DNA of 64,000 nucleotides from Beggiatoa alba B18LD (GCF_000245015.1 NZ_JH600070.1:3976780-4040779); one strand, 5' to 3'. Shown: positions 24,945-34,342, counted from the stretch's first letter. Notes: a model not told the origin generated them from the letters alone. A program made the numbers and translations.

Positions 24945-25633
24945 ACACCCCCCCACTGATTGACACAACCTACATCATTGAAACCCCCGAAGGCGTAGAA
25001 CTAACCCTACACATTGCGGGGCCAGTAGTACGAGCGATTGCATGGTTTATTGACTTATGCATTCGCCTTCTTATTTACATTCTGCTGGGCAATATGCTGT
25101 TGAAATTTGGGAATATTGGTGTGGGTTTGCTATTACTCATGCTTTTTCTCGGTGAATGGTTCTATTACGTACTATTCGAAGTTTATGCAGGCGGGAAAAC
25201 GCTGGGAAAACGCTTACTGGGTATCAAAGTCATACTAGCTTCAGGCGCGCCCGTTACTTGGTCGGCATCGATGACCCGTAACTTATTACGAGTTGCTGAT
25301 TTCCTACCGTTTCTTAATGCTCTTGGACTTATCAGCATGATATGTACAAAAAATTTTCAACGACTAGGCGATATAGCTGCACAAACTATCGTCATTTATC
25401 AAGATAAACCGATTAAACATAATGCCTTGCCTAATATGCCAGCTTATCATTTATCCTACCCCCTCACCCTAGAAGAACAACAAGCCATTATCAATTTTGC
25501 CGAACGAGCGCAAACCTTTTCCCAAGAACGCGCCGACGAACTCGCAAGCATCATTCAACCCCTCATCGCAGACGATAAAAACGCGACTCAAGCGTTATAT
25601 CAAATCGCCATCGGATTATTGGGGAAAAAATAA
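24941..25633 (+). CDS. RDD family membrane protein
   Basis: 230 aa. The RDD motif set is clear: VVRAIAWFIDLCIRLLIYILL, then FYYVLFEVYAGGKTLGKRLLGIKV and a third hydrophobic helix around NLLRVADFLPFLNALGLISM. Roughly four membrane segments lie in residues 25-145 and a soluble helical tail follows. RDD proteins are often encoded with MoxR ATPases and VWA proteins; here a VWA gene follows about 480 bp later and a moxR lies at 50257. It overlaps the preceding dehydrogenase by ATGA. Function unknown; transport of ions or osmolytes has been proposed for some members. Confidence 0.88.
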   Translation: MNTPPLIDTTYIIETPEGVELTLHIAGPVVRAIAWFIDLCIRLLIYILLGNMLLKFGNIGVGLLLLMLFLGEWFYYVLFEVYAGGKTLGKRLLGIKVILASGAPVTWSASMTRNLLRVADFLPFLNALGLISMICTKNFQRLGDIAAQTIVIYQDKPIKHNALPNMPAYHLSYPLTLEEQQAIINFAERAQTFSQERADELASIIQPLIADDKNATQALYQIAIGLLGKK

Positions 25634-25701
25634 CCCGTACAGTCTATTTCCTCATGAATAATACTTCCTTATAATTTCAGCATTAAAAACAAGGGGGAAG
25701 T

Positions 25702-26113
25702 ATGATGAATGAAGAAAATAAGCGTTTATTACTAGAAAAAATTGCATGTTTAGAAATTAACTTGAGTTCGGCGAGATTTTAAAAAAAGACAAGCATTTGT
25801 CTGAATCAGGATTTTCAGAATTAACAGGATTTAAACCCCTTAAACCAAAAAATTAATGCGAATCACGCTTTTTAATTCTGCTAATTCTGTGAATTCTGAT
25901 TCAGACAAAACAGAAACCTGCTAGGTTTTTAAAACCTATCAGGTTTCTGTTTTATTTTATAAATCTCGCAAACTGGGATTAAATTATAGTTTGACCGATG
26001 AAGAAATCTTGCAACGGACAGAATTAACCTATGGCTTTGTCGTTCCCCTTTATCGCCGTTGGATAAAATGGCGACACACGCCCCAACAGGTTAGCGAATA
26101 CTACGAGAGATAA
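25702..26113 (+). pseudogene. Small gene interrupted by a family-B element
   Basis: The left piece has a strong ribosome binding site (AAGGGGGAAG) and reads MMNEENKRLLLEKIACLEI before entering the repeat at 25757 and hitting TAA. After the repeat ends near 25982, an open frame without its own start reads NYSLTDEEILQRTELTYGFV and ends VSEYYER at 26113, two bases before the VWA start codon. Together they would encode about 63 residues. Removing the element plus one TTAA copy (222 bp) does not restore a common frame, so a further indel is needed or the pieces are separate. No homologue is recognised. Confidence 0.55.
25757..25982. repeat. Family-B element (about 226 bp) inside a small gene
   Basis: Left end TTAACTTGAGTTCGGCGA and a degenerate right end TCTCGCAAACTGGGATTAA enclose the TTGTCTGAATCAGG arm, the loop motif GCGAATCACGCTTTTTAATTC, the return arm CTGATTCAGACAA and a CCTGCTAGG/CCTATCAGG hairpin. 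TTAA is present at both boundaries. Degenerate ends suggest an old insertion. Confidence 0.82.
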
Positions 26114-26115
26114 TC

Positions 26116-27126
26116 ATGGATTTCACAAACTTCGAATTTGCTCAACCTTATTGGTTATTCGCCTTGTTTGTGCCTGTTTTGGTGTTTATCAGCTTGCGTT
26201 ATCGCCATCCTTTATATCGACGTTTGCATTTGTATGCAGACGAGCATTTATTACCGCATCTATTAGTTGGGGAAAATACGCCACTCAACGGCTGGAAAGG
26301 TAATTATTTTTTGGTTTGGTCAGTGGTTTGGCTGTGTGGTGTCATTGCTTTAGCACAACCGCGCTGGGATTATGAATTGCAAACTTTATTCAAACCACAA
26401 ACGCAATTATTAATCGTCTTGGATTTATCCGATTCTATGCATGTCCGCGATTTGCCTCACGCACGGCTTGAGCAGGCAATACAAGAAATTACAGAGTTGT
26501 TGGAGACACAAGCAGATATGTCTATCGGGTTATTGGCGTTTGCAGGTATTCCGCATATTATCACGCCTTTAACCGATGATTATCAAACAATTAAGCATTT
26601 ATTATATGAATTAAAGCCGTCGTTATTACCGATTCAGGGCAGTCGTTTTGCCCCAGCATTGGAACAGGCTTTATTTTTATTGAAAACGACGGCAAATAGT
26701 GAGGAAGCTGTACAGCATATTTTATTGATTTCCGATGGGGAATTTGAGCCACAGGATGTCGCGCAAAGTATCAAGTTATTACAAAACAGTCGCGCTTTTT
26801 TGCATAGTTTGGCGGTGGGAACGGTTAGCGGTGGGCATATTCCGCAAGAGACTCAGGATAAATGGGTGACTGATGCGCAGGGGAATGTGGTGATTTCGCG
26901 CTTACATGAAGAAATTTTACGGCAGTTGGTGCAAGTAGGGCGGGGGATTTATCAAGTAGGAACGTATCAAACCGCAGACACGCAGACAATTTTAAATGTT
27001 GTACGCCAACGAATGCAGGATTTTACGGAGCAACAGGCAACGCAGAAAGTATGGCATGAGCGATTTTATTTATTCGTCATTGTGATGTTGTTCTGGGTAT
27101 TATGGGCTTTTCGTAAAGTGATTTAA
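26116..27126 (+). CDS. VWA-domain membrane protein (BatA/BatB-like)
   Basis: 336 aa. Two N-terminal membrane segments (about 12-28 and 63-80), a von Willebrand A domain from about 95 to 300, and a C-terminal membrane segment (about 313-332). The MIDAS motif DLSDSM (D103, S105, S107) and TPLTDD are intact, so metal binding is likely. This topology is that of BatA/BatB proteins, partners of MoxR ATPases in aerotolerance or protein maturation clusters. The moxR homologue here is 24 kb away. An interrupted small gene precedes it by two bases. Confidence 0.9.
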   Translation: MDFTNFEFAQPYWLFALFVPVLVFISLRYRHPLYRRLHLYADEHLLPHLLVGENTPLNGWKGNYFLVWSVVWLCGVIALAQPRWDYELQTLFKPQTQLLIVLDLSDSMHVRDLPHARLEQAIQEITELLETQADMSIGLLAFAGIPHIITPLTDDYQTIKHLLYELKPSLLPIQGSRFAPALEQALFLLKTTANSEEAVQHILLISDGEFEPQDVAQSIKLLQNSRAFLHSLAVGTVSGGHIPQETQDKWVTDAQGNVVISRLHEEILRQLVQVGRGIYQVGTYQTADTQTILNVVRQRMQDFTEQQATQKVWHERFYLFVIVMLFWVLWAFRKVI

Positions 27127-27134
27127 GTGGGGTT

Positions 27135-28013
27135 ATGATGCGATTTTATCTTATGTTGTGTTTGTGTTGGCTGTCGTTGACGGTGTCGGCGGAAGTGGTG
27201 AAAATTCCTTATCAGCAAATGACCTTAAATGCGTCGTTAGCACTCGCGCCACAAAAGTCGTTAAAAGATGGGGTGGTGTTGATAACGCATGGTACGTTAG
27301 GTAGTCGGCAGATGGAGATTATTCAGACCTTACAGGCGTTATTAGTAGAAAAAGGCTTGAATAGTCTGGCGATTAATTTGAGTTATCAGATTGATGACCG
27401 TTCAGCAGAATTATTAAGTTGCCAAGTTGAACATCAGCATAAACATCAGGATGCTGTCGGCGAGATAGGCGCGTGGATGCAGTGGCTTATCGGGCAGGGT
27501 GTTGATAAGGTTGTGTTATTGGGACATTCTCGGGGTGCGAATCAAAGCGCGTGGTATGCGGTAGAGCATGATGCGGATGTTATTAAAGGCGTTGTTTTAG
27601 TTGCGCCGATGTTGTGGCGTGAAGAAGATAGGGCAACTCGTTATCAATCCGTTTATAAAATCGCTTTAGCGGAGGTGTTAGCGCGGGCGAAGCAGGAAAA
27701 AATGTTGTCAGATGTTGGCTTTTTGCAGTGTCCAAAGGTAAAAATTAGTGGGGAAAGTTTTTTAGCTTATTATGAGGATGAGCCACGTTTTCATACACCT
27801 AATTTGATGCAGGTGTTAAAAAAACCGCAGTTGTTAATCATTGGTTCGGCGGATAAGGTGACTACTGGAATAGAAAGCGATGTGATGCCATTAGTCACGA
27901 GTCATGCGGTGCAATTGGTGCGGGTTGACGGGGCTGATCATTTTTTCCGTGATTTGTATGCGGAGGATGTCGCGGACGCGGTGGCTGATTTTGTGAAAGG
28001 GGTGTTGAATTAA
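27135..28013 (+). CDS. Exported alpha/beta hydrolase
   Basis: 292 aa. A signal peptide (MMRFYLMLCLCWLSLTVSA) precedes an alpha/beta-hydrolase fold: strand and oxyanion loop VVLITHGTLGSRQMEI, nucleophile serine in LLGHSRGANQSAW, late aspartate in IGSADKVTTG and histidine in DGADHFFRDLY. The Ser-Asp-His triad therefore looks complete. Substrate unknown. It starts eight bases after the VWA gene, so the two are co-transcribed. A family-B element follows 35 bp after the stop. Confidence 0.82.
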   Translation: MMRFYLMLCLCWLSLTVSAEVVKIPYQQMTLNASLALAPQKSLKDGVVLITHGTLGSRQMEIIQTLQALLVEKGLNSLAINLSYQIDDRSAELLSCQVEHQHKHQDAVGEIGAWMQWLIGQGVDKVVLLGHSRGANQSAWYAVEHDADVIKGVVLVAPMLWREEDRATRYQSVYKIALAEVLARAKQEKMLSDVGFLQCPKVKISGESFLAYYEDEPRFHTPNLMQVLKKPQLLIIGSADKVTTGIESDVMPLVTSHAVQLVRVDGADHFFRDLYAEDVADAVADFVKGVLN

Positions 28014-28048
28014 CTTTTTGTAAGAGAAGGCATTAAGCTGTTTGTTAA

Positions 28049-28352
28049 TAACCTGAGTTCCGCGAGATTCTTTTAAAAAGACAAGCATTTGTCTGAATCA
28101 GGATTCACAGGATTTTCAGGATTAAAAAGCGTGATTCACCTGACTTTTTGGTTTGAGGGTTTTAAATCCTGTTAATCCTGAAAATCCTGATTCAGACAAT
28201 GTTTTAATCTTGTCTGGTGAATCCCGATGAAAAACAAGAAAATAATCTCTGCCAATCCATCAAACCTTTTCGCGTGTTCCGACAGACCTGCTAGGTTTTG
28301 AAAACCTAGCAGGTCTCTGTTTTATTTTATAAAACTCGCCAAACTCAGGTTA
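28049..28352. repeat. Family-B element (304 bp)
   Basis: Ends TAACCTGAGTTCCGCGAG (28049) and CTCGCCAAACTCAGGTTA (ending 28352). Inside are the CAGGATT-type hairpin with loop AAAAAGCGTGATTCACC, the GAATCCCGATGAAAAACAAG segment shared with 17909-18354 and 59797-60084, and a perfect GACCTGCTAGGTTTT palindrome followed by CTCTGTTTTATTTTAT. It occupies the gap between convergent hydrolase and rluD genes. Confidence 0.88.
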
Positions 28353-28403
28353 ATACCTTTCCTTTTAACGCATTAATAGATTAATCCATTTATTCACTCG
28401 ACT

Positions 28404-29363
28404 TTAAGTATGTTCTTTTACATCTTGGCTTAATAAATTTATCAAGTGTTGCATATCCGCAGGGATAGGCACTTGCCACTCCATATATTCATCTTGCGTG
28501 GGATGTATTAGCCCTAGTTTTTCCGCGTGTAAGGCTTGGCGTTTAAATTGGCGGAGTGCTTCTTGTAATTCGGGGCTAGAAGCGGGGGGAATATGTAGCC
28601 GTCCGCCATAAACAGGGTCGCCGACAAGTGGGTAGTGGACGTGGGAAAGGTGGACACGGATTTGATGGGTGCGTCCTGTTTCTAAAATGGCACGGATAAG
28701 GGTGTGGACGCGAAAGCGTTGCATAACGCGGTAGTGTGTGACTGCAGGTTTTCCATGGGCGACAACTGCCATTTTGGTTCTATGCACGGGGTGTCTGTCC
28801 ATCGGCGCATCTACTGTACCGCCCGCAACCATCATGCCTGTGACAATGGCTTGATATTCGCGTTTAAACTCGCGGGCTTGAAGTTGTTCCACTAGTGATG
28901 TGTGGGCAGGTAAACTGCGAGCCACGACTAAAATACCGCTGGTATCTTTATCAATACGGTGGATAATGCCTGCACGGGGGAGTTGTGCCAGTTCTGGCGC
29001 GTGGTTTAGCAGGGCATTCACCAGCGTTTTATCGGGGTTGCCTGCACCAGGATGTACAACAACTCCCGCATCTTTATTGACGACGATGATGTCTTTATCT
29101 TCATATAAAATTTTTAAGATGGGTAAGTCTTGACCTTCCCAAGTGACTTCTTCCTCGGCTTGGGCAATAATCTCGATGTCTTCTCCGCCTTGTACTTTAT
29201 CTTTACCGCGTAACGGCATAGCATTGACACGGACGAAACCGTCTTTAATCCATTTTTGTAAACGGGCGCGGGAATAATCGGGAAAGAGTTCGGCAAGGGC
29301 TTTGTCTAACCGCCAGCCAGACATTTCTTCGGGGATTTTCGTGCTAAAATGGGCATTCACCAT
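28404..29363 (-). CDS. rluD: 23S rRNA pseudouridine synthase RluD
   Basis: Makes pseudouridines 1911, 1915 and 1917 of helix 69 in 23S rRNA. An S4 domain (RLDKALAELFPDYSRARLQKW) is followed by the RluA-type catalytic domain with aspartate in GIIHRIDKDTSGILV and GRTHQIRVHLSH. The start at 29363 (MVNAHFST) is chosen because distance to the S4 domain matches E. coli RluD; an ATG at 29399 would overlap the divergent bamD start codon. Divergent rluD/bamD is conserved in gammaproteobacteria. 319 aa from this start. Confidence 0.93.
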   Translation of the reverse strand: MVNAHFSTKIPEEMSGWRLDKALAELFPDYSRARLQKWIKDGFVRVNAMPLRGKDKVQGGEDIEIIAQAEEEVTWEGQDLPILKILYEDKDIIVVNKDAGVVVHPGAGNPDKTLVNALLNHAPELAQLPRAGIIHRIDKDTSGILVVARSLPAHTSLVEQLQAREFKREYQAIVTGMMVAGGTVDAPMDRHPVHRTKMAVVAHGKPAVTHYRVMQRFRVHTLIRAILETGRTHQIRVHLSHVHYPLVGDPVYGGRLHIPPASSPELQEALRQFKRQALHAEKLGLIHPTQDEYMEWQVPIPADMQHLINLLSQDVKEHT

Positions 29364-29397
29364 CGTTGATTCATCAACTTTTTTTATGCGATCTGTC

Positions 29398-30174
29398 ATG
29401 AAACATTATTTATTAGTGTGGGTTTTGCTTGTTGTGGTTTCTGGGTGTAGTTCTTTTGGTTCTACGAAAGATCCAACAGAGGATTGGACGGTTGAGCAAT
29501 TGTACAACAATGCAAAGAAAGAATTAGCTGAGGGTAATTATCCCACGTCTATCGAGTATTATGAAAAATTAGAGGCAAGATTCCCTTTTGGCGTGTATGC
29601 GCAACAAGCGCAGTTAGATGTAATTTATGCGTATTATAAAGACGATCAAGCAGATGCCGCTATTATCGCCGCAGATAGGTTTATACGCTTATATCCACGT
29701 CATCCAAGTGTTGATTATGCTTATTATCTCAAAGGTTTAGTAAACTTTGAACGCGATAGAGGTTTTTTTGATCGGTTTTTACCTATTGATAAAGCGCAAC
29801 GTGATCAACATGCAACAACAGAATCTTTTCAAAACTTTTCAGAGTTAATTACCCGTTTTCCTGATAGTCCTTATGCAAAAGATGCACAGCAACGGATGAT
29901 TTATTTACGCAATAATTTAGCCAGTCATGAATTGTATATTGCGAAATATTATATTGTGCGGGGCGCGTATGTTGCAGCGGTTAATCGGGCGAAGCGCGTT
30001 GTTGAAAATTATCAGGGCACGCCTGCTGTACCCGATGCATTAGTGTTAATGGCGAAGATTTACAAGGCAATGGGGATGCAAGATTTATCAGATAGTGCGT
30101 TAGAAGTGTTAAAGCATAATTACCCAACTCATCAAGGGATTCAAGAAATTGAAGCGTTAACTGTACAAGGGTAA
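29398..30174 (+). CDS. bamD: Outer membrane protein assembly factor BamD
   Basis: 258-aa lipoprotein of the BAM complex, which folds beta-barrels into the outer membrane. The start ATG 29398 opens the lipoprotein signal MKHYLLVWVLLVVVSGC with lipobox VSGC; an upstream in-frame extension would bury it. TPR-like helices follow: YNNAKKELAEGNYPTSIEYY, RFIRLYPRHPSVDYAYYLKG and FSELITRFPDSPYAKDAQQR. The divergent rluD begins 34 bp away, or overlaps it if its longer start is used. BamC is encoded at 63357. Confidence 0.95.
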   Translation: MKHYLLVWVLLVVVSGCSSFGSTKDPTEDWTVEQLYNNAKKELAEGNYPTSIEYYEKLEARFPFGVYAQQAQLDVIYAYYKDDQADAAIIAADRFIRLYPRHPSVDYAYYLKGLVNFERDRGFFDRFLPIDKAQRDQHATTESFQNFSELITRFPDSPYAKDAQQRMIYLRNNLASHELYIAKYYIVRGAYVAAVNRAKRVVENYQGTPAVPDALVLMAKIYKAMGMQDLSDSALEVLKHNYPTHQGIQEIEALTVQG

Positions 30175-30272
30175 ACGACTGTTAACGATTTAACTGCTTG
30201 TCTTATTAGTTAAAAATCGCGCGGACTTAATAACGGCTACGACTAGCTACTACAGGATACCTAGAGAATATC

Positions 30273-31496
30273 GTGCAAAATTACCATTCTACGACATCAC
30301 TTTCAGTATTGCTTGTTGATGATACAGCAGTTAATCGGTTAGTAGCGGGTAGTATCCTAAAAGAATTAGGGTGTCAGGTTGCTGAGGCTACTAATGGTAA
30401 AGAGGCGGTGGAGGCAGTTATTTCTGACACAGATTATGACCTTGTACTTATGGATATTAATATGCCTGTCATGAGTGGTTTAGAAGCCATTCATGTCATT
30501 CGCACGGTTGAAAGTAGTGATAGTCACACCACCGTTGTTGCTCTCACCGCAAGCGATGCTGAACGTCAACAGTTAAATAATGTTGGATTTGATGACATTT
30601 TGCCTAAGCCTGTTACCGTAGATAATTTAACCACGTTGTTACAAAAACATTTTCCCAGTTTTCAAAAAGCTATCCACACAAACGCAATGCTTGCGCCTGC
30701 ATCAGCTACTGCACGGGTTGCAAGCACAAGCGTTGATAAATCGCATTACAATATTTTGCTAGTTGAAGACAATCAAGTAAATTGCATTGTTGCCACTAAT
30801 ATGTTGAATGCACTAGGCTATCAAACTGATGTCGTTTATAACGGCTGTGAAGCAGTCACTGCCTGCGCCAATAAACAATATGATTTATTACTCATGGATA
30901 TTCGAATGCCAACCATGGACGGGACAGAGGCAACTCAATTAATCCGCGAATATCCCAATTATGCAGACACGCCCATTATCGCGGTTACTGCAAATACGTC
31001 AGCAACAGACTTAATTTTGTATAAACAAGTGGGAATGAATGAGTGCTTACCAAAACCATTAACAATAGAAACACTTAGAAATATTTTAGATAAATATTTA
31101 ACTACCACAAAACCTAATCAACCTGAGTTGTTACAACACGATTTTAGTAGTTTCACGATTTTAGACCGACCGTTTTTACAAAAAGTAACCCTAAATAATC
31201 CAAAGTTAATGGTTTTACTATTAAAAAAATTTATTACTGAAACGAGTAACCAACTCAATAGTATTGCCTTCGCAACGGTTAATCAAAATCAAGAACTGTT
31301 AATCCGTGCCTCACACTCGATTAAAGGGGGAGCACGCAGTATCGGCGCAAATCGATTAGGTGAAGTTGCCGCATATATGGAAACGGATATGATGGAAGGG
31401 GTTGTACAAACAGCTGCCGTTTATTTAGACCGTTTAAAAGCAGAATTTGCACAGCTACAAGTAGAAATCCAGCAAGTAATAGAGGATAACACTTAA
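30273..31496 (+). CDS. Receiver-receiver-Hpt phosphorelay protein
   Basis: 407 aa, GTG start at 30273. Receiver 1 (about 10-128) has D61 in LVLMDINMPVMSG and K112. Receiver 2 (about 158-277) has D209 in LLLMDIRMPTMDG and K261. The C-terminal Hpt domain (about 305-400) has H348 in SHSIKGGARSIGANR. There is no kinase or DNA-binding domain, so it acts as a stand-alone multistep phosphorelay hub fed by a kinase encoded elsewhere. It is followed 13 bp later by priA, an unusual neighbour. Length and order resemble the C-terminal halves of hybrid kinases that have lost their kinase core. Confidence 0.92.
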   Translation: MQNYHSTTSLSVLLVDDTAVNRLVAGSILKELGCQVAEATNGKEAVEAVISDTDYDLVLMDINMPVMSGLEAIHVIRTVESSDSHTTVVALTASDAERQQLNNVGFDDILPKPVTVDNLTTLLQKHFPSFQKAIHTNAMLAPASATARVASTSVDKSHYNILLVEDNQVNCIVATNMLNALGYQTDVVYNGCEAVTACANKQYDLLLMDIRMPTMDGTEATQLIREYPNYADTPIIAVTANTSATDLILYKQVGMNECLPKPLTIETLRNILDKYLTTTKPNQPELLQHDFSSFTILDRPFLQKVTLNNPKLMVLLLKKFITETSNQLNSIAFATVNQNQELLIRASHSIKGGARSIGANRLGEVAAYMETDMMEGVVQTAAVYLDRLKAEFAQLQVEIQQVIEDNT

Positions 31497-31509
31497 AGAT
31501 TTATAAAAA

Positions 31510-33714
31510 ATGTCTAATCCTCCTATTTTACGGCTTGCCTTACCTACGCCCTTACAAAGTCTGTTTGACTACCTCGCCCCCGCTGATTGGCATATCACAG
31601 AACAGCACATCGGTACGCGGATTCAAGTCCCTTTTAGAAAACAAGTCTTAATGGGCATTTTGCTAGAAGTTGCAGAAAGCTCCAATATTCCTGCACAAAA
31701 ATTAAAAACTGCCTTAAATCTTCTCGACAATACCCCTGTTTTAAACCCTGCCGATTTACAACTGATACACTGGGCAAGCCGTTATTATCACTACCCTTTA
31801 GGACAAGTGATTGCAAGCGTGCTACCGACTTTACTCAATGCAGGACATCCAACCCGCTTAGACAGTCCACCCAGTGAATACTGGTGCATTACCCCAAAAG
31901 GTCAATTTATAGACCCCACCGATTTACCCCGCCAATCTCATCGACAAGCCTACTTACTCAGTTTATTACAAGAAAATCCGCAAGGTCTCAGCGAAACGAC
32001 TTTAGCCCTAGATTTCCCCAATCCCCGCAAAACCTTACAAGCCCTACAAAAACGCGGTTGGGTAAATCAACAAACCGTTATGCGCGATGCGGACAGCCTA
32101 AGCCCCCCGCTCCCACTCAATCCCGCACAAGCACACGCAGTTACCCAAATCAGCCAACACTTAGACCAATTTTATCCCTGCCTACTCGATGGCGTAACAG
32201 GAAGCGGAAAAACCGAAGTCTATTTGCAACTGATTCAACAAGTCATACAACAGGGAAAACAAGCCCTAGTCCTTGTTCCAGAAATCAACCTAACCCCCCA
32301 AATGCTAGGACGTTTCGAACAACGCTTTAATGTTCCTATTGCCGTTTTACACTCCCGTTTAAGCCCTAAAGAACGCCTATATTCATGGCTACAAGCCCGT
32401 GCAGGCACAGCCCCAATCGTCATCGGCACACGCTCAGCTGTTTGGACACCCCTACCCCAACTTGGCATCGTCATTGTCGACGAAGAACACGACCCCTCTT
32501 ATAAACAACAAGAAGGCTTTTGCTACTCCGCCCGCGATGTCGCCATGATGCGTGCACAATACGCCAAAGTGCCAATATTACTCGGCAGTGCAACCCCTTC
32601 GCTTGATAGCCTCTATAACGCACAACAACAACGCTATCAACACCTTATTTTGCCAGAACGCGCAGGGATTGCCGTCCATCCCAGCATTCACCTTGTGGAC
32701 ATGCGCACACAACCACGTCAACAAATCCTTTCTACCGCCTTACAACACTACATCCGCGCTCATCTCGCCAAACAACAACAAATTCTATTATTCATCAACC
32801 GACGCGGTTACGCGCCAACCCTACTATGCTTAAATTGCCAATGGACAGCCCACTGTCAACACTGCGATGCCCGCCTAACCTATCACGAAGCCAGCCGATA
32901 CTTACGCTGTCACCATTGCGGGATAATACAAGCCGCGCCCAAACAATGCCCAGATTGCCAAAGCAATAACTTACAACTACTCGGACAAGGTACAGAACGA
33001 GTTGAAGAACAACTGCAACAACTCTTCCCAGAAGCGCGTATTTTACGCATAGACAGCGACAGCACACGGCGCAAACAAGCCATGTTCGACATGCTCGAAC
33101 AAATTCATCGCGGTGAAGTAGATATTTTGGTAGGGACGCAAATGCTCGCCAAAGGACACCATTTCCCCAATGTGACCCTTGTCGGCATTATCAATATTGA
33201 CGGCGGATTATTTAGCGTGGACTTTCGCGGGACGGAACGCATGGCACAACTGTTTATCCAAGTCGCAGGACGTGCAGGACGGGCAGAAAATGCGGGCGAA
33301 GTTGTCATACAAACCTATCAACCAACACATGAACTACTCAATTGTCTTATCAGCAAAGGCTACCATGCTTTCGCCGATATTGTTTTAAAAGAACGGCAAC
33401 AAACTGATTACCCACCTTATACCCGTTTGATTTTACTCCGAGCAGACTCAAAAACCACAAGGCTTGCCTTAGACTTTTTACGCACAGTCAAAGACTACGC
33501 CCAACAATTAAACATCACAGGCGTAGAACTCTGGGGGCCTGCTCCTGCCCCGATGGAAAAACGCGCCAACTATTACCGCGCCCATCTCCTGCTACAAGCC
33601 CAACAACGCAGCACCTTACACTATCTCGTTGAACAACTACAAAACGTTTTACCAAGCCTCGCCACCAAAGATATTCGTTGGGGCATTGATGTTGACCCAC
33701 TAGATTTGTATTAA
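31510..33714 (+). CDS. priA: Primosomal replication protein N' (PriA helicase)
   Basis: 734-aa 3'-5' DEAH helicase that restarts stalled replication forks. The N-terminal 3'-DNA-binding domain is followed by Walker A GVTGSGKTE (residues 228-236), DEEHDPSYKQ (Walker B) and helicase motifs VGTQMLAKGHHFPNV and QVAGRAGRA. The intervening zinc-binding domain has CLNCQWTAHCQHC and CHHCG plus CPDCQ, so cysteines for two zincs are present. Length is standard. It may be co-transcribed with the upstream receiver-Hpt gene, given the 13-bp gap. Confidence 0.97.
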   Translation: MSNPPILRLALPTPLQSLFDYLAPADWHITEQHIGTRIQVPFRKQVLMGILLEVAESSNIPAQKLKTALNLLDNTPVLNPADLQLIHWASRYYHYPLGQVIASVLPTLLNAGHPTRLDSPPSEYWCITPKGQFIDPTDLPRQSHRQAYLLSLLQENPQGLSETTLALDFPNPRKTLQALQKRGWVNQQTVMRDADSLSPPLPLNPAQAHAVTQISQHLDQFYPCLLDGVTGSGKTEVYLQLIQQVIQQGKQALVLVPEINLTPQMLGRFEQRFNVPIAVLHSRLSPKERLYSWLQARAGTAPIVIGTRSAVWTPLPQLGIVIVDEEHDPSYKQQEGFCYSARDVAMMRAQYAKVPILLGSATPSLDSLYNAQQQRYQHLILPERAGIAVHPSIHLVDMRTQPRQQILSTALQHYIRAHLAKQQQILLFINRRGYAPTLLCLNCQWTAHCQHCDARLTYHEASRYLRCHHCGIIQAAPKQCPDCQSNNLQLLGQGTERVEEQLQQLFPEARILRIDSDSTRRKQAMFDMLEQIHRGEVDILVGTQMLAKGHHFPNVTLVGIINIDGGLFSVDFRGTERMAQLFIQVAGRAGRAENAGEVVIQTYQPTHELLNCLISKGYHAFADIVLKERQQTDYPPYTRLILLRADSKTTRLALDFLRTVKDYAQQLNITGVELWGPAPAPMEKRANYYRAHLLLQAQQRSTLHYLVEQLQNVLPSLATKDIRWGIDVDPLDLY

Positions 33715-33745
33715 ACACATTTAATTAAACAACAACGCTTTAAAA

Positions 33746-34342
33746 CTAAACCAACTGATACAACTTTAAAAACATATCCGTAGATTTTTCAATCACTTCC
33801 TTTTCCCTTTCAGGGCTAGGCATCGGAATAATACCCAACATCACCGGCCAAAATAACGCCTCTTTCACCATGCCTAAATAATGCATTGACGCTAACTGAA
33901 TATCCTCAATATCTTTCCCCGTCGACTGCAAATAATCCGCTAACGTTCGCACCAGTGAACGAATCCCACTTTCAGAATACAACGCAGTCAACTCAGGAAA
34001 ACGCCCCGATTCCCCCATCACCAAACGCAACAACTTAGAAAACTGCTCCGAACGCAACATAACTAAAAACTTATTCGAAAACGTGATTAAATCCTGACGA
34101 ATATCAGAACCCTCTTGATAAACCATGCAAGGAATATCAAATAAAGACCACGTATTACGCACAATTTCCGAAAACAACGCCTCCTTAGACGGAAAATGAT
34201 TATAAACCGTGCGTTTAGACACCCCCGCCACTTCTGCAATTTTATCCATACTGACACTGCCATATCCATTATCCAAAAACAACGCCGCCGCCGCGTCAAC
34301 AATGGCTTGTTTCTTTTTCTGTGTGAGCGTTGCTGATTCCAC
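33746..34342 (-). CDS. TetR/AcrR family transcriptional regulator
   Basis: 198 aa from GTG 34342, chosen because AGAGG lies eight bases upstream on the minus strand; the longer frame to 34426 would start inside the divergent promoter. The helix-turn-helix is AALFLDNGYGSVSMDKIAEV plus AGVSKRTVYNHFPSKEALF, classic TetR. The C-terminal ligand domain resembles TetR_C_33/AefR-like types. It probably represses itself and the divergent aldo-keto reductase through the palindrome at 34426-34446. Confidence 0.9.
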   Translation of the reverse strand: MESATLTQKKKQAIVDAAAALFLDNGYGSVSMDKIAEVAGVSKRTVYNHFPSKEALFSEIVRNTWSLFDIPCMVYQEGSDIRQDLITFSNKFLVMLRSEQFSKLLRLVMGESGRFPELTALYSESGIRSLVRTLADYLQSTGKDIEDIQLASMHYLGMVKEALFWPVMLGIIPMPSPEREKEVIEKSTDMFLKLYQLV

